Assembly (NCBI RefSeq): GCF_947626835.1
Contig: NZ_CANQTS010000014.1
Span: 1 to 59,244 of the forward strand
Direction: 5' to 3'
From: an uncultured Acinetobacter sp.
Lineage (GTDB): Bacteria; Pseudomonadota; Gammaproteobacteria; Pseudomonadales; Moraxellaceae
DNA: 59,244 nucleotides
This document shows, piece by piece, positions 8,566 through 17,744 of this stretch. Under the pieces are notes generated by a model. It was given only the letters and a program-made list of their open reading frames with translations. It made no database searches and was not told the origin of the DNA. A program made the position numbers and the translations under genes. The first letter of the stretch is position 1. Every line of letters begins with the position of its first letter.

Positions 8566-10101
8566 TTAGTTTAAAGTTGGCATAGAAAACTGTTTGGCTT
8601 CACGTACATTTGCCGCTGGCCAACGTTGCGTGATGGTTTTACGACGTGTGTAAAAACGTACGCCATCTGGACCATAGGCATATAAGTCACCAAACAGGGA
8701 GCGTTTCCAGCCACCGAAGCTATGATACGCCACAGGCACAGGTAATGGTACATTAATTCCAACCATACCGACTTGAATATGATGACTAAAGTAGCGTGCT
8801 GCCTCACCATCACGGGTATAAATACAAGTACCGTTGCCGTATTCATGCTCATTGATAAGTTGCATGGCATCTTGCATGGTGCTTACACGTACAATCTGTA
8901 AAACTGGACCAAAAATTTCCTCTTGGTAGCTTTGCATATCTGGCGTGACTTGGTCAATTAAGGTGGGTCCAACAAAGAAGCCTTGTTCATACCCGCTCGG
9001 TGCAGCGCCACGACCGTCGACGACAATTTTGGCGCCCTGCTCTTCGGCACTTTGAATATAGCCCTCTACTTTGGCTTTATGTGCAGCACTAATCACAGGA
9101 CCAAAATCATTACTGGTATCTGCATAATGGCCATATTTCAGTTTTTTGATTTCGGCTTGTAATTTTTCAATGACCAAGTCAGCAATTTCATCACCGACTG
9201 CCACTGCAACCGACAGTGCCATACAACGCTCACCTGATGAACCAAATGCTGCGCCTAGCAGTGAACTGACCACATTGTCGACATCTGCATCGGGTAAAAT
9301 GATGGCGTGGTTCTTAGCACCACCGAGTGCTTGGCAGCGTTTGCCATGCGCCGTGGCAGTAGCATAAATGTATTCAGCAATCGGGGTTGAACCGACAAAA
9401 CTCACCGCTTGGATACGTCGATCATGTAATAAGGTATCAACGGCTTCTTTATCGCCATTGACTACGTTAAACACGCCATCGGGTAAACCCGCTTTTTTAA
9501 GTAATTCAGCCAAGAATAAACTGGTTGACGGATCTTTTTCCGAAGGCTTTAAGATGAAGGTGTTGCCACATACCAATGCCATAGGGAACATCCACAAAGG
9601 CACCATAGCAGGAAAGTTAAATGGGGTAATGCCTGCGACCACACCTAAAGGCTGAAAGTCACTCCAAGAATCAATATCTGGACCCACATTTTTACTATAT
9701 TCGCCTTTTAATAATTCAGGTGCACCACAGGCATACTCAACATTTTCAATACCACGTTGTAACTCACCTGCTGCATCATGCAAAATTTTGCCGTGCTCTT
9801 GACCAATCAACTGGCAAATCTCTGCACTGTGCTGCTCAAGCAATTCCTTAAACTTAAACATGACACGTGCACGTTTAATCGCGGGCGTATCACGCCATGC
9901 TGGAAATGCAGCCTGTGCCACAGCAATCGCATGTTCTACTGTTTGCGTATCTGCGAGTGCCACTTGTTGGGTGATTTCACCGGTCGCAGGGTTATAAATA
10001 TTTTGCGTACGTTCAGTATGATACGTCAGTTGACCTGCAATAAAGTGACCGACTAGGCCAGTTGCATTTGGTGCTTGACTAAATTTTTCGTTAAAGTTCA
10101 T
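8566..10101 (-). CDS. mmsA: CoA-acylating (methyl)malonate-semialdehyde dehydrogenase
   Basis: An NAD-dependent aldehyde dehydrogenase that converts malonate semialdehyde to acetyl-CoA, or methylmalonate semialdehyde to propionyl-CoA. Features of the MmsA branch are present: GITPFNFPAMVPLWMFP, KPSEKDPS, the catalytic cysteine in GSSGERCMALS, and FGGWKRSLFGD near the end. The start at 10101 has AAGGAA nine bases upstream; a further 7 codons to 10122 would overlap the aminotransferase stop and lack a ribosome site. With that aminotransferase upstream it fits beta-alanine breakdown, where transamination yields malonate semialdehyde. Valine catabolism is the alternative role. Confidence 0.88.
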   Translation of the reverse strand: MNFNEKFSQAPNATGLVGHFIAGQLTYHTERTQNIYNPATGEITQQVALADTQTVEHAIAVAQAAFPAWRDTPAIKRARVMFKFKELLEQHSAEICQLIGQEHGKILHDAAGELQRGIENVEYACGAPELLKGEYSKNVGPDIDSWSDFQPLGVVAGITPFNFPAMVPLWMFPMALVCGNTFILKPSEKDPSTSLFLAELLKKAGLPDGVFNVVNGDKEAVDTLLHDRRIQAVSFVGSTPIAEYIYATATAHGKRCQALGGAKNHAIILPDADVDNVVSSLLGAAFGSSGERCMALSVAVAVGDEIADLVIEKLQAEIKKLKYGHYADTSNDFGPVISAAHKAKVEGYIQSAEEQGAKIVVDGRGAAPSGYEQGFFVGPTLIDQVTPDMQSYQEEIFGPVLQIVRVSTMQDAMQLINEHEYGNGTCIYTRDGEAARYFSHHIQVGMVGINVPLPVPVAYHSFGGWKRSLFGDLYAYGPDGVRFYTRRKTITQRWPAANVREAKQFSMPTLN

Positions 10102-10114
10102 GATTTTATTTTCC

Positions 10115-11476
10115 TTAAGCACTGCATGCCGTTTTTGTTGTTTCTAATTGATATAAAGTGTCGCCTACGGCATTCACTAGGCGTTGTAAATCCTGTGCTT
10201 TGGCATTAAACATTGGACCAAATTGCAAGGTGTCTGCACCAAAGCGGACATAAAAACCTGCTTGCCAAAGTTTAAGACCTGCCTCAAATGGTCGGATGGC
10301 AGCATCACCATGACGTGGTGCCAATTGTACCGTGCCAATCAAACCACAATTACGAATATCAATCACATGTGGGGTGCCTTTTAAGCTGTGCAACAGACGC
10401 TCAAATTCAGGTGCAAGCTCGGCTGCACTTTCAATCGCCTGTTGCTCTTCTAAGGCTTGAATGGTCGCTAAACCTGCTGCACATGCCACCGGATGTGCTG
10501 AATAGGTATAACCATGTCCAAATTCAACCATATGTTCAGGCAAATCTTGCTGCATAAAGGTTTGATAAATCTCGCGACTTGCCACCACGCCACCTAAAGG
10601 AATCGCACCATTGGTGACTTGTTTAGCAAAGTTTAAAATATCAGGGCTGACACCAAAATATTCAGCACCCGTCCAAGTGCCTAAGCGACCAAAACCGGTA
10701 ATCACCTCATCAAAAATGAGTAAGATATTGTGCTGATCACAAATTTCACGTAAACGTTTTAAATAACCCACAGGTGGTGAAATACAGCCTGCTGAACCAG
10801 CCACCGGCTCCACAATTAAGGCTGCAATATTAGACGCATCATGTAGCTCAATCAGCTTGAGCATCTCATTAGCAAGTTCTATGCCACCTGTTTCAGCACA
10901 TCCTTTTTGAAACTGTAAATGTGACTGTAGGGTATGCGGTAGATGATCGGCATCCAGTAATTGACCAAAGTTTTTACGGTTACCGCCAATGCCACCTACA
11001 CTGGTACCGCCAACATTCACGCCGTGATAGCCACGCGCTCGGCCAATCAATTTGGTTTTGCTTGGTAAACCTTTAGCACGCCAGTAGGCACGCGCCATTT
11101 TCAAAGATGTATCTGCAGATTCTGAGCCTGAATTGGTAAAAAATACATGTTCTAGACCAGCGGGCATCTTTTCAACGATTTTTTCTGCTAACTTAAAAGA
11201 CCATGGATGGGCAAATTGGAATGCCGGAGCATAGTCAAGCTGCGAAAGTTGTTTGGCGACTGCTTGTTGAATCTCAGGGACACAATGACCTAAACCACAG
11301 GTCCATAAACCAGACAACGAGTCATAGACTTGGCGTCCGTGTTGATCCTGCAAATAATGCCCTTGGGCAGATAAAATGAAGCGTGGATCGCGTTGAAACT
11401 GACGATTTGCTGAAAATGGCATCCAATGTGCTTGGTAATTGAGGTCGTCTAAATTATTGATATTGTTCATATGCAT
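10115..11476 (-). CDS. Omega-amino acid (beta-alanine)-pyruvate aminotransferase
   Basis: A class III, PLP-dependent transaminase that moves the terminal amino group of beta-alanine or similar compounds to pyruvate, giving malonate semialdehyde. Visible motifs: HWMPFSANRQF near the start, FFTNSGSESADTSLKMARAYWRA, RARGYHGVNVGGTSVGG, and the cofactor region LLIFDEVITGFGRLGTWTGAEYFGV with the Schiff-base lysine in NFAKQVTNGAIPLGG. The whole fold matches omega-amino acid:pyruvate aminotransferases (BauA-like). The start is uncertain: ATG at 11476 or 11470 fits the family, and the longer frame to 11542 adds an unlikely leader. Its stop lies 13 bases before the mmsA start, so they are one unit; a LysR regulator is divergent. 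Confidence 0.85.
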   Translation of the reverse strand: MHMNNINNLDDLNYQAHWMPFSANRQFQRDPRFILSAQGHYLQDQHGRQVYDSLSGLWTCGLGHCVPEIQQAVAKQLSQLDYAPAFQFAHPWSFKLAEKIVEKMPAGLEHVFFTNSGSESADTSLKMARAYWRAKGLPSKTKLIGRARGYHGVNVGGTSVGGIGGNRKNFGQLLDADHLPHTLQSHLQFQKGCAETGGIELANEMLKLIELHDASNIAALIVEPVAGSAGCISPPVGYLKRLREICDQHNILLIFDEVITGFGRLGTWTGAEYFGVSPDILNFAKQVTNGAIPLGGVVASREIYQTFMQQDLPEHMVEFGHGYTYSAHPVACAAGLATIQALEEQQAIESAAELAPEFERLLHSLKGTPHVIDIRNCGLIGTVQLAPRHGDAAIRPFEAGLKLWQAGFYVRFGADTLQFGPMFNAKAQDLQRLVNAVGDTLYQLETTKTACSA

Positions 11477-11573
11477 CGCTTTATTGTTGAAGTTATAGCT
11501 TGAGTGTAGAGCGCTTATGCAACGAGATAAATTTAGATTCACTCAACTTTAGATATAAAAAAGCTCAACTAAA

Positions 11574-12506
11574 ATGAAAGCCAAAAAATTACAGCAAATC
11601 ACTGATTTTGATTTAAAATTACTCAAAATTTTTAAAACGGTTGCCGAGTGCCGCAGCTTTACTACAGCAGAAAGTGTCTTAGGGATTAGCCGATCTGCCA
11701 TTAGTTTACATATGACCGATCTTGAAAATCGAATCGGTTTACGCCTATGTCAGCGTGGTCGTGCCGGTTTTTCTTTGACCGAAGAAGGACAAGAAATCTT
11801 GCTCTATTTGGAAGACTTAAACCGTGCAGTTGAAGATTTTCGTTCTAAAATCAACCATATGCACAAAAAGCTCAAGGGTGAGCTACATTTAGGTTTAATT
11901 AATAATTTAGTCACGATGCATCATGATTTAATTACAGAAAGTTTGGCACATTTAAGTGAAGAACATCCTGATGTCTGTCTAAATTTAAGTATGAGTACCC
12001 TGTCTGACATTGAATGTAAGGTACTTGATCAACGCTTACACTTAGGTGCAGTGCCTTTAGTCACACCGCTTTCAGGGCTAGATTACACCCCACTGTATGC
12101 AGAAGATTCATATTTATACTGTGCTAAGCATCATCCATTGGCACAGCAAAAAGACTTAAATTTAAATGATTTAGCGCATTGGACAGCAGTGAGACCAAAT
12201 TATGCAATGCCGGAACGCGCTGTACGCTTACACCAACATTTAAATTGCACCGCAACGGCAACTGACCGTGAAGGTATTGCATTTTTAATTTTAAGCGGCA
12301 AATATTTAGGCTTTTTACCCAATCATTATGCGAAGAAATGGCAAGATGATGGTTTGATTTGCCCTATTCTGCCCAAAAAAATGCACTACACCACTGAAAT
12401 TTGCATGATAACGCGTAAAGGCTGCCGACCTAATCTAATTGTAGAACAATTTTTTTTACATTTACGTAGCTTGCAACAGCGTAAGCAACAAACATCTGAA
12501 AATTGA
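11574..12506 (+). CDS. LysR-family transcriptional regulator
   Basis: A DNA-binding regulator with an N-terminal winged helix (residues about 8-70; FTTAESVLGISRSAISLHMTDLE is the recognition region) and a LysR-type effector domain after a linker helix. 310 aa is standard. It is divergent from the aminotransferase/mmsA pair with a short shared upstream region, the classic LysR layout, so it is probably the local activator, sensing an omega-amino acid or its semialdehyde. That ligand is inferred from position only. The gap after it (12507-12742) holds two hairpins. Confidence 0.82.
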   Translation: MKAKKLQQITDFDLKLLKIFKTVAECRSFTTAESVLGISRSAISLHMTDLENRIGLRLCQRGRAGFSLTEEGQEILLYLEDLNRAVEDFRSKINHMHKKLKGELHLGLINNLVTMHHDLITESLAHLSEEHPDVCLNLSMSTLSDIECKVLDQRLHLGAVPLVTPLSGLDYTPLYAEDSYLYCAKHHPLAQQKDLNLNDLAHWTAVRPNYAMPERAVRLHQHLNCTATATDREGIAFLILSGKYLGFLPNHYAKKWQDDGLICPILPKKMHYTTEICMITRKGCRPNLIVEQFFLHLRSLQQRKQQTSEN

Positions 12507-12600
12507 AGACGCCGTGCCCCATTGGTTATGCATTACGATCATATTCCACTAAAAAAAATTCATGTATTGGCACAGTTATAGTGCCAATTGGATTTTACAC

Positions 12601-12622
12601 GACCTTTAAAAGGTCACTTTTT
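12601..12622 (+). terminator. Probable terminator after the LysR gene
   Basis: GACCTT and AAGGTC pair around a 3-base loop, then ACTTTTT. A second hairpin (TTGGCAC / GTGCCAA, 12567-12585) lies just upstream. Confidence 0.5.
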
Positions 12623-12742
12623 AACTAAAATCTATTTATTTTTCTTCCTTATCTTAGTTTTTCATAAATTTATTTTATATGGGTAATTTTAAAATTTCTA
12701 TATTACTTAGGCTGTTTTTTAGTCATAATTTGACGTTATGTT

Positions 12743-13654
12743 TTAGCTTAAATTATCGCGCTGTGCTGTAATGGCAGCAGGAATAGCATCACCTAAGGCA
12801 GTACGCATTTCACGCTCAACTAAACGTACAATCGAATCTAAAGCCAAATCATTGTCTTGTCGTCCAAAAGGCTCTTCTAATTCTGCACTTAAAGCATCTA
12901 AACCTAAAACCAAATACGCAATCATTGCAACCAAAAGCGGTGTCCATAGCCCTAAACTTTGACTTAAACTAAAGGGCAAGATTAAGCAAAACACATACAC
13001 GGCGCGATGTAATAATACAGAATAAGCAAAAGGCAATGGTGTACTGGCAATCCGGTCACAACCAGCTTGAATATTGCCCAGCTGCACGATATGTTGAGTC
13101 AAGCCTTGATAGACAATATCTGAAATATTTCCATTGTTAAGTTGATGGACCAAATCTGCCTGAATTTTTTCTAAAACCAATTGCGCGGCGTTTAGATGGC
13201 TTGGCAAGGCTTGAAACTCATCTTGATTCAAGTTGACATGATCAGTATAGCTTGAAAAATCTTGGTGCTCACGACGCAAACGATCGCGCAGTAAATGACT
13301 AAACAGCATGACACGATACATCAACACACGGCGTGCAGGTGCATCTAATACTTGGCTATCACGACTAATATGCCGTGAATGAGCAATTAAAGCCCCCCAA
13401 AGTTTACGCCCTTCCCACCAACGCTCATAACTGGCATTGTTCCGAAAACTTAAAAAGATTGATAAAATTACCCCAAAAATGGTAAAGCCAATGGCAGGGA
13501 CTTGGGGAAAGTGAATCAAATGCTGCTGACTAAAATACAAAAGTAAGGTCGAAATGAGTACCACACAGAGCAAAGCTCCTAAGACTTTGGGTAAAATGGT
13601 GCCTGACCATGCAAACAGTAAACTAAGACTATTATTTTTATCGCGAATAATCAT
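12743..13654 (-). CDS. Bestrophin-like chloride channel family protein
   Basis: A membrane protein of the bestrophin/YneE (UPF0187) family, thought to form anion channels. The N-terminal region has two membrane segments (residues about 20-60) followed by the signature SFRNNASYERWWEGRKLWGALI. Another hydrophobic pair lies near residues 215-255 (PFAYSVLLHRAVYVFCLILPFSL). The C-terminus has the conserved acidic EELEEPFGRQDNDLALD-like segment. 303 aa fits the family. It stands alone between modules and has no strong ribosome site. The physiological role in bacteria is not settled, and the neighbours do not help. Confidence 0.8.
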   Translation of the reverse strand: MIIRDKNNSLSLLFAWSGTILPKVLGALLCVVLISTLLLYFSQQHLIHFPQVPAIGFTIFGVILSIFLSFRNNASYERWWEGRKLWGALIAHSRHISRDSQVLDAPARRVLMYRVMLFSHLLRDRLRREHQDFSSYTDHVNLNQDEFQALPSHLNAAQLVLEKIQADLVHQLNNGNISDIVYQGLTQHIVQLGNIQAGCDRIASTPLPFAYSVLLHRAVYVFCLILPFSLSQSLGLWTPLLVAMIAYLVLGLDALSAELEEPFGRQDNDLALDSIVRLVEREMRTALGDAIPAAITAQRDNLS

Positions 13655-13721
13655 AACGGGAGAGATCAGTTGAATATCTCTCCACCTTATGAAATTTTAT
13701 ATGAATATTCAAGCCATCAGA

Positions 13722-15422
13722 TTAAGATTTTGGCTTAACCTGAACTTTCACCACGTGATCATAAATTTCTGTTTTAAACTCACCCGTGGCTTTGCCTAAA
13801 GCATCGGTCACAGGTCGTGAATAACGTGGTTCAAACACCACTTGATATTGACCCATTGCAGTTGGCTCAACTTTAACATGTAAGAAGCCATAATGTTTGC
13901 CGCCTGCCACTAAACGCTGACCTTGCCAAACTTCATCAGCATCACCATGTGCGCTCCAATGCGTGGCTTGGGCTGCCTCAGGCAATAACTCAAAAGGGAC
14001 ATACGTGGTCGTGGGTACATAACCGGGTCCACGTAAGCCATCTCCTGCAATCCCAACATCCCAATAATGGATACCATCTAGTGTCACAGTTTCTAGTAAC
14101 TCATTGTGTCCTGAGAACACTGCCGTCACGCCATAGTCACGTAACAAAGGATGATAGACACGCATAGGTAAGCCGGATTGGCTATCTTCATTATTGGCAA
14201 TACCAGCATTGCCCGACACTAAGCTATGCACACCTGTGCCATAAGCCATATGATGCCATTGCACAAAAATAATTTGGCCTTGTGCACGTGCATCAGCCAA
14301 TTGGCGCTCAGCCCAACGCCATTGTTCTGAACCTTCATTAAAGTCAGGTACGTGTGCTTCGGCACCATTTAAACCCAAATTGGTGTCTTTACTTGCATCA
14401 CTGTCATTACCGTTGGATGAATCTAAATGAATAAAAGTCACCGGCCCATAATCAACACGGTAATAACGCTCTTGATGACGTGGGTCGCGGGCTTGATTAT
14501 CCGGTAATTCAAAATAGCTTTGCCATTTATCATAAGCACGGCGCACGGCGGCAGCACTATAACCACCTGCATCTGGGTGCCAATAATTTTCATGGTTACC
14601 TAACACAGGTAAAATAGGCGTAGAAGACGCCATATTGCCCCACTCGCCTGCAGCATGGCGCCAAAACTCATCCCAATCGAGTTGACGACCACCCTTTTCT
14701 ACCAAGTCTCCGGCAATCAACCATAAACGCGGCGATAAACTTGCCGCATATTTTAAAATTTGTTGATAACCTTGGGTTTGATCTACTAAATACTGACGCT
14801 GATAGGTATTCGGGTCACTAGCCAACTTCCAACCACCTGAAGCCTTGGCATTTGCAGCCCAAGCAACTGTTTTTTGTGTAGATTCAGGTTCTGTTTCCAT
14901 ATCTGCCATCACCACAAAATTAATTGGCGTGGCGGATGAGGTCTGAGGTGCTGTACTAAAGGTCGACACAAATGGCTCAGGTTGGTCACTGCCCACTTGA
15001 TAAGTATATTGTGTATTTGCGGTTAAACCTGTGATACGAATACGATGCTGATACGGTAAACTTGGGGCTTGACCTTTGGCAACATTGGCAAAAATCTGAC
15101 CAAAATTTTTCTCGCCATGAATATAGGCAAGCTCCCCATCAGAATAATCTAAATTTTTAGCCAATACTGGTTGGCTCTTAAATGTGCCGACGCCCTCAAC
15201 CGTGACCGTCACTGGCTGATCATCTTCACTCAACCATAAAATACTCATGGCATCATGACTTGGGTTTTGTAAATAAGGATAAACGCGATACTGGGTTTGT
15301 GCTGCCAGTGGTGTTTCAACTTGGGGCGTGGTGACCTGTGCCTTATCATCATTACACCCAACTAAGGTGGTGAATAACACCAACAGGATGCTGCTAGAAA
15401 GAATTTTATGGGTCGTAGGCAT
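13722..15422 (-). CDS. Metallophosphoesterase lipoprotein, purple acid phosphatase-like
   Basis: An exported phosphoesterase. The N-terminus is a lipoprotein signal with lipobox LVGC at about residue 23. An N-terminal fibronectin-like domain (YLQNPSHDAMSILWLSEDDQPV) precedes the metallophosphoesterase core: VMADMETEPES, AGDLVEKGG, PVLGNHENYW, VQWHHMAYGTG and FSGHNELLE are metal- and phosphate-binding blocks in the expected order. 566 aa. Asn follows the lipid-bearing Cys, so outer-membrane sorting is more likely than retention in the inner membrane. AGGA lies 9 bases before the ATG. It could act on organic phosphate esters outside the cytoplasm; the exact substrate cannot be told from the sequence. 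Confidence 0.82.
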   Translation of the reverse strand: MPTTHKILSSSILLVLFTTLVGCNDDKAQVTTPQVETPLAAQTQYRVYPYLQNPSHDAMSILWLSEDDQPVTVTVEGVGTFKSQPVLAKNLDYSDGELAYIHGEKNFGQIFANVAKGQAPSLPYQHRIRITGLTANTQYTYQVGSDQPEPFVSTFSTAPQTSSATPINFVVMADMETEPESTQKTVAWAANAKASGGWKLASDPNTYQRQYLVDQTQGYQQILKYAASLSPRLWLIAGDLVEKGGRQLDWDEFWRHAAGEWGNMASSTPILPVLGNHENYWHPDAGGYSAAAVRRAYDKWQSYFELPDNQARDPRHQERYYRVDYGPVTFIHLDSSNGNDSDASKDTNLGLNGAEAHVPDFNEGSEQWRWAERQLADARAQGQIIFVQWHHMAYGTGVHSLVSGNAGIANNEDSQSGLPMRVYHPLLRDYGVTAVFSGHNELLETVTLDGIHYWDVGIAGDGLRGPGYVPTTTYVPFELLPEAAQATHWSAHGDADEVWQGQRLVAGGKHYGFLHVKVEPTAMGQYQVVFEPRYSRPVTDALGKATGEFKTEIYDHVVKVQVKPKS

Positions 15423-16097
15423 GAAATGACATCCTGATCTTGAATGCCCGTCACACTAAAGTGTAGCAATGTCATCATGATGACAACGCTATGACCGTTT
15501 TATGAAGAATACAACAAATAATACTGTGCTAAATTACATTACAAAAGATAGATAGTTTAATTTTAATTCAATATAGACAACTGATCTTATCTAAATTCCC
15601 GAAAATATATCCAACAATTGAATCAAAATGCATAATATTGATTAATTATACTAAACAATTTTAACTGTGCTCAAAAAGTAGATGAGGTAAATCTATTAAA
15701 TCCTACTCCCAAATATCAATATCCTGAATAATTTATATTTTTTACATGACTGTCATTTTTGATTTTTAGCATAGAGCCTATTTTATAAGAATGCTTATCA
15801 ATTTGGATATGGGTGAACGTGGCGCTTATGCACATGACAAAATGGAAGGTTTATGGTTGATTAACCAACAAACGCCTGGAATTTTGAATGATGATATGGG
15901 TCTTTGGACAACTAACGGTTTAGAACAAAAATATTTGGATCAGATGCGCATACGTATCAATACAGCTACTTTATATATATCGCCGATCAGTTAAATCTTT
16001 TTAATCCATAACCTTGTATCAGACCCAAAATTCACTTCTGGCGAATACAAAATTTAGCTCGCATACATTTTAATTCTGGCAATGAAACAGGTAACAC
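15423..16097. other. Long AT-rich gap with a 67-residue ORF of doubtful status
   Basis: This stretch has no convincing gene. A plus-strand ORF (15791-15994) encodes 67 residues including GERGAYAHDKMEGLWLINQQ, which looks more protein-like than random sequence, but it has no ribosome site and I do not recognise it. It may be a remnant of a deleted gene. Nothing else is visible before the gabD terminator. Confidence 0.3.
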
Positions 16098-16127
16098 AAA
16101 AAAGACGCCCTTATGGGCGTCTTTTTA
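16098..16127. terminator. Bidirectional terminator after gabD
   Basis: AAAGACGCCC and GGGCGTCTTT form a strong stem with A/T tracts on both sides, just beyond the gabD stop. Confidence 0.85.
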
Positions 16128-16137
16128 TTGAATCGTA

Positions 16138-17571
16138 TTAACGGGCTGCAACAGTGACTAAACGGGTATCAAAGTAAGCATTAATTGCTTCACTTCCTCC
16201 TTCGGTGCCGTAGCCTGAATCTTTAACACCACCAAATGGCAATTCAGGTAGACCTAGACCAACATGATTAATGGTGAGCATACCACTTTGAATATCACGA
16301 CCTAAGTCTAAACACACTTTATTGCTACGACTATAGGCATAAGCTGCTAAGCCAAAGTTTAAACGATTGGCTTCTTGTATCGCCTCACTGTAGCTATCAA
16401 ATGCACGGCATAACACCAATGGACCAAATGGCTCTTTATCCATGCAATCTGCTTCAAAAGGCACATCTTTTAGGACTGTAGGCTGCATAAAGTAGCCGTT
16501 GCCTTCTAGTGCATGCCCACCACAGACCAATTGTGCACCTTTATCTAAGGCATTTTGAATGAGTTTTTGAATATTGGCATAACCACGTGCATGGATCATC
16601 GGGCCTACATCAACACCTTCATCCAAACCATTACCCACTTTCAGCGCTTCGACCTGTTGCTTAATTTTTTCAACGACTTGCTCATAAACCTCACGTTCAA
16701 TTAAAAAGCGAGTCGGTGCAATACACACCTGACCTGCATTTCTAAATTTTGAAGCCAGCATTTCACTCACCGCAACATCTAAATCTGCATCTTTAAAGAT
16801 CAATACCGGTGCATGCCCACCAAGTTCCATGGTGGCTTTTTTCATATGCTGACCGGCAAGGGCTGCAAGTTGCTTGCCTACAGGTGTTGAGCCTGTAAAA
16901 GAAATTTTACGTACCAACGGATGCGGGATTAAATAGGCTGAGATTTCCGCAGGTTCACCATAGACTAAATTCACAACCCCCTTTGGTACACCTGCATCAT
17001 GAAATGCTTGAATTAATTGTGCAGGTGAAGCAGGTGTTTCTTCTGGTCCTTTAATAATAATAGAACAGCCAGCAGCGAGTGCTGCTGACATTTTACGTAC
17101 AACTTGGTTAATCGGAAAATTCCATGGGGTAAAGGCAGCCACCACGCCAACAGGTGTTTTTACAGTATAGCTATGCACATCTTGCTGACGTGCTGGAATC
17201 ACTTGACCATAACTGCGCACAGCTTCACCAGCAAACCAATCAATCACATCTGCTGCACTTAAGGTTTCAATCTTGGCTTGTTTCAGCGGTTTACCTTGTT
17301 CAAGTGTCATAATACGGGCAATATCATTGGCACGTTCACGCAGCAAATGGGCTGCTTTTTTCATAATTTTGGCACGCTCAGCAGCAGCTGTGGCTTTCCA
17401 GACTTCAAAACCTTGCGCTGCAGCTTGCAAAGCTTGATCTAAATCGGCAATTTGGGCTTTGGCAACACGTCCAATTTCTTGTTCTGTGGCTGGGTTAATC
17501 ACAGCAAAGCTATCACCTGATTGAGCATCTTGCCACTGACCATTGATATAAAGTTGGGTATTTGGATACAT
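16138..17571 (-). CDS. gabD: NAD(P)-dependent succinate-semialdehyde dehydrogenase
   Basis: Oxidises succinate semialdehyde to succinate, the last step of GABA breakdown. An aldehyde dehydrogenase of 477 aa with EQGKPLKQAKIE, FTPWNFPINQVVRK, the coenzyme loop SFTGSTPVGKQL, the general base in ELGGHAPVLIF, the catalytic cysteine in FRNAGQVCIAPTRF, and GGVKDSGYGTEGG near the end. These are typical of GabD. It lies in the same direction as a permease and near gabR and gabT, which fits the pathway. AGGATG lies before the ATG. About 170 bases separate it from the permease, so co-transcription is possible but not certain. Confidence 0.85.
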   Translation of the reverse strand: MYPNTQLYINGQWQDAQSGDSFAVINPATEQEIGRVAKAQIADLDQALQAAAQGFEVWKATAAAERAKIMKKAAHLLRERANDIARIMTLEQGKPLKQAKIETLSAADVIDWFAGEAVRSYGQVIPARQQDVHSYTVKTPVGVVAAFTPWNFPINQVVRKMSAALAAGCSIIIKGPEETPASPAQLIQAFHDAGVPKGVVNLVYGEPAEISAYLIPHPLVRKISFTGSTPVGKQLAALAGQHMKKATMELGGHAPVLIFKDADLDVAVSEMLASKFRNAGQVCIAPTRFLIEREVYEQVVEKIKQQVEALKVGNGLDEGVDVGPMIHARGYANIQKLIQNALDKGAQLVCGGHALEGNGYFMQPTVLKDVPFEADCMDKEPFGPLVLCRAFDSYSEAIQEANRLNFGLAAYAYSRSNKVCLDLGRDIQSGMLTINHVGLGLPELPFGGVKDSGYGTEGGSEAINAYFDTRLVTVAAR

Positions 17572-17744
17572 CGGTAAATTTACATCCTATAAATATTTTT
17601 AATTGTGAATCATCGTAGAACAATTTATGCCATCAAGGCGAGTTTAACTGCACGATATGTTTATTTTTTCATCTGTTGTTATAACTGAAATTCTATGCTC
17701 TCAATAGCGCTTTTTTACAATCTCTGCACAAAGCCGTGGTTGAA

